The translations under genes were made by a program, and so were the position numbers. Below the pieces are notes generated by a model. That model was not told the origin of the DNA and searched no databases. It saw only the letters and a list, made by a program, of their open reading frames with translations. This document shows, piece after piece, positions 1 through 5,634 of a DNA stretch of 5,634 nucleotides; position 1 is the stretch's first letter, and every line of letters starts with the position of its first letter. The DNA is taken from positions 1-5,634 of the forward strand of contig DFYU01000080.1 of assembly GCA_002383415.1 (NCBI GenBank). Direction: 5' to 3'. The DNA is from Geobacter sp. UBA4074. GTDB lineage: Bacteria; Desulfobacterota; Desulfuromonadia; Geobacterales; Pseudopelobacteraceae.

Positions 1-3000
1 GAACCATCCCGTGAGCAAGGGCTGGCCGACCTGCTGGAGGCCTCAGGTTTTGCCTACGGCGGCCGCTCGGCCACCAACCTGTTGCTGTTGCAGAGCAGCT
101 TTTCGGTGGAAAGCCTGCTCAGGATCAGCCTGGCGGCTCTGCACGCCCCTTCGCCCGATCTGGCACTGAACGGTTTTGAACGGCTGGCCGGGGTGCTTGA
201 GCCGGAAACCATGACCAGCCTGCTCAAGAACCGCAAGCGGCTGACGCAGGCCTTGTTCTTGTGCGGCTCCTCCCCCTTTCTGGTCAATCTGATCTACAAA
301 TCGCCCTGCCTGTTGTCCCGGTTGTTGCTGAACCAGGAGCTGGATCAGGCCCGCAGCTACGAAGAGCAGCTGGCCGCGTTGCGCTTGACGCTGCCAGCGG
401 ATGCCGATCAGGCGTCCCTGATGAAGGCCCTGCGCTGCTTCAAACGGGCCGAAATTCTGCGGATTGCCGCCCGCGACCTGTGCGGACTGGCCTCACTGGA
501 GGAGGTGACCCGTGAGCTGTCAGATCTGGCGGCGGTTTCGCTACAGGTGGCCTATGAAACCTGTCGCCGCCTGCTGGAGCGGGAGTACGGCACGCCGTTG
601 ATGACCAGCGACCACGGCAGCCGCGCAGCCGAGATGACCATCATCGGTATGGGTAAGTTCGGTGGCCAGGAACTGAATTTCTCGTCCGATATCGACATCA
701 TCTACTTCTATGAGTCGGACAAGGGCGAAACCAGCGGCGTTGACGACGGTCGGGGCGGCCGCAAGGGTGTGGTGTCGCTGCACGCCTTTTTCAACAAGCT
801 GGCCGAACAGGTCACCAAGGCGCTGCACCAGGTCACCGAAGACGGCTTCGTGTTCCGGGTGGATGTGGGCCTGCGCCCTGAGGGCAAGTCGGGCGATATG
901 GCGGTCTCGCTGCGCTCGGCCGAGGTCTATTACGAGTCCTGGGGCCAGTCCTGGGAACGGACCGCCATGCTCAAGGCCCGGCCGGTGGCCGGTTCGCTGG
1001 AGCTAGGTGAGCAGTTGCTGCAGCTCTTGTCCCCCTTCATCTACCGCAAGTACCTCGATTATAACCTGATCGAGGATATGAAGCTGATGAAGCAGAAGAT
1101 CGACGCCTCCCTGGCCCGTAACCGTGAGGGGGAGCTCAACCTTAAGCTGGGACGGGGAGGCATCCGCGAGATCGAGTTCTTCATCCAGGCCCTGCAGCTG
1201 GTCTATGCCGGCAAGACGCCCCGCCTGCGGGAGCGCAACTCGCTCAGGGCGCTGCAGCTTTTGCACGAGGCCCGCATCATCAGCGAGGATGACCGCCGCC
1301 AGCTCAGCGAGGCCTATCGTTTCCTGCGTACTGTCGAACATCGCATTCAGGTGGTGCAGGAGCGCCAGACCCACAGCCTGCCCACCAGCGATGAGGAGCT
1401 GAAGGCCCTGGCGCGGCGTTGCGGTTTTCTGCGGGATAACGGGCAAGAGCGTTTTGCAGAGACCCTGGAGGGACATCGTGGCCGGGTTTCGGCCATTTAC
1501 GGTGGCCTGTTTCACAGTCGTGACGAACAGTTGCAGCAGGCGGTGCCGCCGGAGGTACTCTGCCTGCTGGACACCAAGGCCGACCCCGATCTGGTCAAAG
1601 ACCTGTTGGCCGAGCGGCGACTGGAGGATGTGGACCGGGCCTTTGATAACCTGAACCTGCTGCGGGGCGGCAGGGTGCGGGGCAACATCACTGAGCGCAG
1701 CCGGCGGGTGCTGGCCCAGATCGCGCCGCCGCTCTTGCAGTACCTGCTGGAATCCCCGGACCCGGATATGGCGCTGACCAACGCCGATCGGTTTCTGGCA
1801 GTGGTGGCCGGCCGCTCCTCGTTTTACGCCCTGCTGGCCGAGAACAAGGAAACCCTGCGCCTTTTGGCCACCCTGTTCGGCACCTCCGAGTTCCTGTCCA
1901 AGATCCTGATCAGCCACCCCGAGCTGCTGGAAAGCATGGTGGCCCGCACCTACAGCTCGATGCTCAAGCCGCGCGAAGTGATGCATGAGGAGTTGGGCAG
2001 CCTGCTGCAGCAGGCCGAAGATTTTGAGGAACAGCTGGACGTGTTGCGGCGCTACCGGAATGAGGAGTTCCTGCGGATCGGCCTGAACGACATTCATGGC
2101 AAGGTGGGCCAGGGCAGTATCGCTGGTCAGTTGAGCGGCCTGGCCGAGGTCTGCCTGGAGGCGGCCTATCAGATTGCCGTTGGCGAGTTGTCCCGCTTTG
2201 GGCGCCCCTGCTGGAAGAACGGTGCGGACTGTCTGCAAGCCCACCTGGCGATCATCGGCATGGGCAAACTGGGGGGCGGTGAACTGAACTACCACTCCGA
2301 CCTGGACATCATCTTTATCTACGACCACCAGGGAGAAACCGACGGCGATAAGCAGATCAGCAACCATGAATACTTTGCCAAGCTGGCCCAGAAACTGATC
2401 TCGGTGCTCTCCACCCAGACCCGCGAAGGGTATGTCTACAAGCTGGATACCCGGCTACGGCCCTCCGGCAATGCCGGACCACTGGTCACCTCACTGGAAT
2501 CGTTCTTGAGCTACCACCGCAGCGAGGCCCAGACCTGGGAGCGCCAGGCCCTGACCAAGGCGCGGGTGGTGCTGGGCGATCTGGTGCTGGCCGATAAGAT
2601 CAGCGCCGTGGTGCGGCAGTCGGTCTTCGGCAACTCCCTCGATGATGAGGGCCGCCGCGAGATCCACCGCCTGCGGATGCGGATGGAGAACGAGATCGCC
2701 AAGGAGAGCGAAGGCAGCTACAACATCAAGACCGGCCGGGGCGGCATGGTGGATGTGGAGTTCATCGCCCAGTACCTGCAGCTGCGCCACGGCTGCCAAC
2801 AGCCTGACCTGCGCAGCGCCAACACCGTGGCCGTGCTGAAAGGTGGCCGCAGTTGCGGACTAGTGAACAGCGCTGACGCCGACACCCTGATCAACGGCTA
2901 CAAGTTTCTGCGCAAGCTGGAGAACCGGTTACGGCTGCTGCATGATCATTCCATCAACGACCTGGCCGGCGACCAGCGCTATCTGGACAAGCTGGCCCGC

Positions 3001-3147
3001 CGGCTGGGCTATGACGCTAAGCTGCGGCACCCCGGCCAGGCCCTGATGCAGGATTATGAGACCACCACCGAGGCGATCCGTGATGTCTACGAGCGGACCC
3101 TGGGTGAGCGGGCCGACGCGACACCGACTGAGGAGACAACATCATGA
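1..3147 (+). CDS. glnE: Bifunctional glutamine synthetase adenylyltransferase/adenylyl-removing enzyme GlnE, 5'-truncated by the window edge
   Basis: GlnE is a cytoplasmic enzyme that attaches AMP to a tyrosine of glutamine synthetase, lowering its activity, and also removes it; in characterised enterobacterial enzymes PII and glutamine set the balance. Two homologous halves are visible. Counting from the first codon in the window, the N-terminal (de-adenylylating) half has GMGKFGG at 216-222, the metal-binding pair D230/D232 in SSDID, RVDVGLRP around 288 and GRGGIREIEFF at 384-394. The C-terminal (adenylylating) half repeats these as GMGKLGG at 753-759, D767/D769 in HSDLD, KLDTRLRP around 816 and GRGGMVDVEF at 912-921. 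Both catalytic sites look intact. The frame is open from base 1, so the true start lies upstream; the TTG at 82 is internal and preceded by coding-like sequence. The 1047 visible residues already exceed the E. coli protein (about 946). The end is a hydrophilic tail rich in T and E whose codons also hold the ribosome binding site of proA. Confidence 0.96.
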   Translation, partial: EPSREQGLADLLEASGFAYGGRSATNLLLLQSSFSVESLLRISLAALHAPSPDLALNGFERLAGVLEPETMTSLLKNRKRLTQALFLCGSSPFLVNLIYKSPCLLSRLLLNQELDQARSYEEQLAALRLTLPADADQASLMKALRCFKRAEILRIAARDLCGLASLEEVTRELSDLAAVSLQVAYETCRRLLEREYGTPLMTSDHGSRAAEMTIIGMGKFGGQELNFSSDIDIIYFYESDKGETSGVDDGRGGRKGVVSLHAFFNKLAEQVTKALHQVTEDGFVFRVDVGLRPEGKSGDMAVSLRSAEVYYESWGQSWERTAMLKARPVAGSLELGEQLLQLLSPFIYRKYLDYNLIEDMKLMKQKIDASLARNREGELNLKLGRGGIREIEFFIQALQLVYAGKTPRLRERNSLRALQLLHEARIISEDDRRQLSEAYRFLRTVEHRIQVVQERQTHSLPTSDEELKALARRCGFLRDNGQERFAETLEGHRGRVSAIYGGLFHSRDEQLQQAVPPEVLCLLDTKADPDLVKDLLAERRLEDVDRAFDNLNLLRGGRVRGNITERSRRVLAQIAPPLLQYLLESPDPDMALTNADRFLAVVAGRSSFYALLAENKETLRLLATLFGTSEFLSKILISHPELLESMVARTYSSMLKPREVMHEELGSLLQQAEDFEEQLDVLRRYRNEEFLRIGLNDIHGKVGQGSIAGQLSGLAEVCLEAAYQIAVGELSRFGRPCWKNGADCLQAHLAIIGMGKLGGGELNYHSDLDIIFIYDHQGETDGDKQISNHEYFAKLAQKLISVLSTQTREGYVYKLDTRLRPSGNAGPLVTSLESFLSYHRSEAQTWERQALTKARVVLGDLVLADKISAVVRQSVFGNSLDDEGRREIHRLRMRMENEIAKESEGSYNIKTGRGGMVDVEFIAQYLQLRHGCQQPDLRSANTVAVLKGGRSCGLVNSADADTLINGYKFLRKLENRLRLLHDHSINDLAGDQRYLDKLARRLGYDAKLRHPGQALMQDYETTTEAIRDVYERTLGERADATPTEETTS
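3131..3135 (+). promoter_or_regulatory. Shine-Dalgarno sequence of proA inside the end of glnE
   Basis: AGGAG lies 8 bases before the ATG at 3144, which is good spacing for ribosome binding and fixes the proA start. It sits within the last codons of glnE, so ribosomes finishing glnE arrive at the proA start. No separate promoter is apparent next to it. Confidence 0.8.
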
Positions 3148-4400
3148 CCATTGCCGAACAGGTTGCCACTATTGCCCATAATGCCCGTCAGGCATCCTTT
3201 GCCCTGGCACGGCTTTCCACCAGCGACAAAAACGAGATGCTGCTGCAGATGGCCCACGGTCTGGAGGCAGGCGTGGCGCATCTGATAGCGGAAAACGCCA
3301 AGGATCTGGCCGCAGGCCGCGAAAAGGGGCTGTCCGACGCCATGCTGGACCGCTTGATGCTGGACGACAAGCGGATCAAGGGAATGGCCGACGCCCTGCG
3401 CGAGGTAGCGGCCCTGCCTGACCCGGTTGGTGAAGTGACTAAAATGTGGAAGCGGCCCAACGGGATCATGGTGGGCAAGATGCGGATACCGCTGGGGGTG
3501 ATCGGCATCGTCTACGAATCGCGGCCCAACGTGACCGCCGATGCCGCCGCCCTGTGCCTGAAGTCCGGCAACGCCGTGGTCCTGCGGGGCGGTTCCGAGG
3601 CGATCCACTCCAACCGGGCCATCGCCGCCATCCTGCAGGGGGTGATGCGGCAGCTGAACATCCCGGAGGCGGCCCTGTCGTTGATCCCGTTCACGGAGCG
3701 GGAAGGGGTGCTGGAGATGCTCAAGCAGGAGGAGCTGATCGACCTGATTATCCCCCGCGGCGGCGAGAGCCTGATCCGTTTTGTGGTGGAAAATTCAAGG
3801 ATTCCGGTGATCAAGCATTACAAAGGGGTCTGTCACGCCTTTGTGGATGCCTCGGCCGATGTTGAGATGGCCATCCGGATCATCCTCAACGCCAAGACCC
3901 AGCGCCCCGGCGTCTGCAACGCCTTGGAAACGCTGCTGGTCCACAGGGATGCGGCGGCACGCTGTGTGCCGCAGATCGCCAAGGCCCTGGCTGAGGCGGG
4001 GGTTGAACTGCGAGGGGACGAGGAATTCAGAACCTATGCCCCCGCTGCCAAGCCGGCCACGGAAGAGGATTGGGCGGCTGAATACCTGGAACTGATCCTG
4101 GCCTGCAAGGTGGTGCCCGACATGGATGCGGCCATCGCCCATATCAACCGTTATGGCTCGCTGCACAGCGAGGTGATCATTACCAGTGATTACGGCAATG
4201 CCCAGCGCTTCATCCGCGAGGTCAACTCGTCCTGCGTGCTGGTCAATGCCTCGACCCGCTTCAACGACGGCGGCCAACTGGGGCTGGGGGCCGAGATCGG
4301 CATCTCCACCACCAAGCTGCACTCCTTCGGGCCGATGGGGCTGGAGGACCTGACCACCACCAAGTTTATCGTCTACGGCGACGGCCAGGTGCGGGGGTAG
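3144..4400 (+). CDS. proA: Gamma-glutamyl phosphate reductase (glutamate-5-semialdehyde dehydrogenase)
   Basis: ProA carries out the second step of proline synthesis from glutamate, the NADPH-dependent reduction of gamma-glutamyl phosphate to glutamate-5-semialdehyde, in the cytoplasm. The protein is complete at 418 residues, the usual family length. It has the aldehyde-dehydrogenase-superfamily fold signatures of ProA: GVIGIVYESRPNV at 118-130, the SGNAVVLRGGSEA cofactor-region segment at 141-153, PRGGESLI at 204-211, and QRPGVCNALETLL at 253-265, where C258 is the expected catalytic thiol. The C-terminal signature with NASTRF at 368-373, GLGAEIGIST at 380-389 and GPMGLEDLTT at 396-405 is also intact. 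The start is supported by AGGAG 8 bases upstream. The ATG overlaps the glnE stop (ATGA), which implies translational coupling. The usual partner proB (glutamate kinase) is not in the window, so it must lie upstream of glnE or elsewhere. No frameshift or missing key residue was seen. Confidence 0.97.
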   Translation: MTIAEQVATIAHNARQASFALARLSTSDKNEMLLQMAHGLEAGVAHLIAENAKDLAAGREKGLSDAMLDRLMLDDKRIKGMADALREVAALPDPVGEVTKMWKRPNGIMVGKMRIPLGVIGIVYESRPNVTADAAALCLKSGNAVVLRGGSEAIHSNRAIAAILQGVMRQLNIPEAALSLIPFTEREGVLEMLKQEELIDLIIPRGGESLIRFVVENSRIPVIKHYKGVCHAFVDASADVEMAIRIILNAKTQRPGVCNALETLLVHRDAAARCVPQIAKALAEAGVELRGDEEFRTYAPAAKPATEEDWAAEYLELILACKVVPDMDAAIAHINRYGSLHSEVIITSDYGNAQRFIREVNSSCVLVNASTRFNDGGQLGLGAEIGISTTKLHSFGPMGLEDLTTTKFIVYGDGQVRG

Positions 4401-4418
4401 CAGGCTTCGTGCCTGCTA
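4398..4418 (+). terminator. Perfect 8-bp hairpin that includes the proA stop codon; possible weak terminator or 3'-end stabiliser
   Basis: TAGCAGGC (4398-4405) pairs perfectly with GCCTGCTA (4411-4418) around the 5-base loop TTCGT, and the TAG of the left arm is the proA stop codon. A G-U pair can add one more step. There is no run of T after it (ATGGGTGTGTGGG follows), so it is not a classic intrinsic terminator. It could slow RNA decay at the proA 3' end or act together with the larger palindrome downstream. The structure is seen directly; its role is inferred. Confidence 0.4.
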
Positions 4419-4438
4419 TGGGTGTGTGGGCTTAATAG

Positions 4439-4452
4439 CAGCTAGGTAGCTG
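4439..4452. repeat. Small palindrome CAGCTA-GG-TAGCTG
   Basis: CAGCTA (4439-4444) and TAGCTG (4447-4452) are inverted around GG. As RNA it would realistically form a 5-bp stem with a 4-base loop. It abuts, and by one base overlaps, the left end of the large palindromic element. A TAGCAG hexamer at 4436-4441 repeats the one in the left arm of the preceding hairpin. It may be part of a broader structured 3' region or a chance palindrome. Confidence 0.3.
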
Positions 4453-4627
4453 TCGTGGGTGTTTCCGCTCCGTTCCGGATGCCGCTCGAGCCGCCGCTGC
4501 ACGGCTCATTACGTTGCCGGCCCGAAACTCACCCCTGCGGGGTTCAAACAGTCGGCCCGGCGGTCACTTCATTCGCCTGCAGCGGCTGGCCCTCGGGCAT
4601 AGTCACTGCGCAGGGCACACCCACGAC
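4452..4627. repeat. 176-base nested imperfect palindrome with 11-bp perfect terminal inverted repeats; candidate mobile repeat or structured RNA
   Basis: The outer arms GTCGTGGGTGT (4452-4462) and ACACCCACGAC (4617-4627) are exact reverse complements. Inside them, GCTCGAG (4484-4490) pairs with CTCGGGC (4592-4598) with one G-U; CC (4491-4492) with GG (4588-4589); GCCGCTGCA (4493-4501) with TGCAGCGGC (4578-4586); and GGC (4503-4505) with GCC (4575-4577). Next, GCCGGCCCGA (4516-4525) pairs with TCGGCCCGGC (4552-4561) with one central C:C mismatch. The tip is ACCCC (4531-4535), TGC, GGGGT (4539-4543). A side hairpin TCCG/CGGA lies at 4469-4479. The arms are colinear and nested, as in ERIC-like palindromic repeats. 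It fills most of the gap between proA and the convergent flavoprotein gene. Only a 2-base CT repeat flanks the ends (4450-4451 and 4628-4629), too short to count as a target duplication. No second copy lies in the window, so calling it a repeat is inference. Confidence 0.6.
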
Positions 4628-4642
4628 CTGCGGCACGGTTCA

Positions 4643-5634
4643 TCATTGCAACTGCTCCGCGATCTTGTCGGCGATCCGCACCCCGTCCAGGGCGGCCGAC
4701 ATGATGCCGCCGGCATAGCCGGCCCCCTCGCCGCAGGGGTAGAGTCCCCGCAGGCCGGGGGCCTGCAGCTGGTCGTCGCGCATGATCCGCAGCGGCGCCG
4801 AGGTGCGGGTCTCCACGCCGGTCAGGGTGGCCTCGGCGGTCACAAAGCCCTTCATCTTCCTGCCAAACGAGACGATCCCTTCCCGCAACGTGGCGGTTAC
4901 ATAGTCGGGCAGCACGGTTGCCAGATCGGCGGCCACGGTGTCGGGCCGGTAGCTGGAGGCATGCTGGCCTCCGCCCTGCCCCAGAAAGGCCAGCAGGTTC
5001 TGGCCCGGTGCCCGGTAGCTGCCGCCGCCGGCCTCGAAGGCCAGCCGTTCCCAGTGCTGCTGGAAGCGTACCCCGGCCAGCGGGTCGCAGCCGTCAAAGT
5101 CTTCCGGCCGCACATTGACCACCAGGGCACTGTTGGCCAGCCCCGAATCCCTGCCCAGGTTGCTCATACCGTTGGTTACCACCATCCCCGCCTCAGAAGA
5201 ACTGGCGATCACCAGTCCGCCGGGACACATGCAGAAGGAGTAGCAGCTGCGTCCGGTGGCGTCGTTGTTGTAGGTCAGGGCGTAGTCGGCCTTGGGCAGT
5301 GCCGGGTGGGGGTGGCCGTACTGAATCCGATCGATCTGTCCCTGGGGATGTTCCACCCGCAGACCGATGGCAAACGGCTTGGGCTCCATCAGTAGCTTGT
5401 GCCGGGTAAGTTCGGCGTAGGTATCGCGGGCGCTGTGGCCGATGGCCAGCACCAGGTGCTGGCAGGCCAGCTGGTCCTGATCGTTGCAGCGGGCGGCGAT
5501 CAGTTGGTTGTGGTTGCTGACCAGGCCGGTCAGGCGGGTGCCGAAGCGGATGTCGCAGCCCTGTTGGAGCAGCTCTGCACGGATGGCGGCCACCACCCGG
5601 CGCAGCCGGTCGGTGCCGACATGGGGTTTGGCCT
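4643..5634 (-). CDS. FAD-dependent dehydrogenase of the COG2509 type, C-terminal 329 residues (5' end beyond the window)
   Basis: This is the C-terminal part of a conserved cytoplasmic flavoprotein family annotated as NAD(P)/FAD-dependent oxidoreductase; the substrate is unknown. Numbering from the first complete codon (5632-5630), visible signatures are KPHVGTDRLRRVV (2-14), LVLAIGHSARDT (60-71), FCMCPGG (133-139) followed by a segment with TNGMS (153-157), RPDTVAADL (229-237), TGVETRTSAP (271-280) and GLYPCGEGAGYAGGI (296-310), the last a typical FAD-contacting C-terminal motif. The N-terminal Rossmann segment with the GxGxxG dinucleotide motif is not in the window; with members near 500-550 residues, roughly 200 residues are missing. 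The frame is open to the window edge. The GTG at 5596 is not taken as the start because the conserved KPHVGTD segment lies upstream of it. The gene ends with tandem stops (TGA TGA, 4645-4640) and converges on proA. Confidence 0.92.
   Translation of the reverse strand, partial: AKPHVGTDRLRRVVAAIRAELLQQGCDIRFGTRLTGLVSNHNQLIAARCNDQDQLACQHLVLAIGHSARDTYAELTRHKLLMEPKPFAIGLRVEHPQGQIDRIQYGHPHPALPKADYALTYNNDATGRSCYSFCMCPGGLVIASSSEAGMVVTNGMSNLGRDSGLANSALVVNVRPEDFDGCDPLAGVRFQQHWERLAFEAGGGSYRAPGQNLLAFLGQGGGQHASSYRPDTVAADLATVLPDYVTATLREGIVSFGRKMKGFVTAEATLTGVETRTSAPLRIMRDDQLQAPGLRGLYPCGEGAGYAGGIMSAALDGVRIADKIAEQLQ

Noticed and set aside
82..87. TTG at 82 as the start of glnE
   Set aside because: The same frame is open and coding-like back to base 1, and there is no convincing Shine-Dalgarno sequence before 82. 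The real start is upstream of the window.
2271..2277. Run of G bases in glnE as a possible phase-variation tract
   Set aside because: Six Gs followed by C in a GC-rich conserved glycine motif is ordinary, and the frame is intact through it.
646..2307. Internal repeat within glnE (two GMGK...D-x-D blocks) as a possible recent duplication or gene fusion
   Set aside because: The two related halves are the normal ancient architecture of GlnE, and the copies are well diverged.
1003..2367. 454-codon open frame on the minus strand inside glnE
   Set aside because: It lies fully antisense to conserved glnE motifs. Its composition (rich in V, Q, L, A, H) is typical of an antisense frame in GC-rich coding DNA, and I recognise no domain in it.
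4455..4718. 87-codon open frame on the plus strand starting with GTG inside the palindrome
   Set aside because: It runs through the palindromic arms and into the 3' end of the opposing gene. No ribosome binding site is evident before the GTG, and the palindrome explains the sequence better than a protein does.
4514..5395. 293-codon open frame on the plus strand across the gap and the flavoprotein gene
   Set aside because: It is mostly antisense to the clearly conserved minus-strand flavoprotein, and its translation is low-complexity (G, H, Q, A rich). It is a shadow frame.
5594..5596. GTG at 5596 as the start of the minus-strand flavoprotein
   Set aside because: The frame continues to the window edge through a conserved KPHVGTD segment, and the FAD-binding N-terminus would be missing if translation began here.

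Overview
The window comes from a GC-rich bacterial chromosome. It holds two co-directional genes of glutamate metabolism on the plus strand, a 242-base gap, and a convergent flavoprotein gene on the minus strand. Dense coding, ATGA-type gene overlap, a Shine-Dalgarno sequence and a two-domain GlnE point to a Gram-negative bacterium. A Geobacter-like member of the Desulfuromonadota is a reasonable guess from the general look of the proteins, but nothing here proves it. No tRNA, rRNA, CRISPR array, transposase or phage gene is visible.

Layout. Bases 1-3147 encode nearly all of glnE, the bifunctional adenylyltransferase/adenylyl-removing enzyme that controls glutamine synthetase; its 5' end lies outside the window. 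Its stop codon overlaps by 4 bases the start of proA (3144-4400), a complete gamma-glutamyl phosphate reductase of the proline pathway, so the two genes are probably co-transcribed and translationally coupled. Bases 4643-5634 on the minus strand encode the C-terminal 329 residues of a COG2509-type FAD-dependent dehydrogenase whose substrate is unknown.

The most interesting part is the gap between the converging genes (4401-4642). It begins with a perfect 8-bp hairpin that includes the proA stop codon. It then contains a 176-base imperfect palindrome (4452-4627) closed by an 11-bp perfect terminal inverted repeat, with three further nested stems inside. It encodes no convincing protein. It looks like a non-autonomous palindromic repeat or a structured RNA/bidirectional terminator, and it is the best candidate here for something undescribed.

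How the genes fit together: GlnE sets glutamine synthetase activity, and so glutamate use, according to nitrogen status, while ProA draws glutamate carbon into proline. Their overlap suggests glutamate-linked co-expression. The flavoprotein is on the other strand and need not be related.
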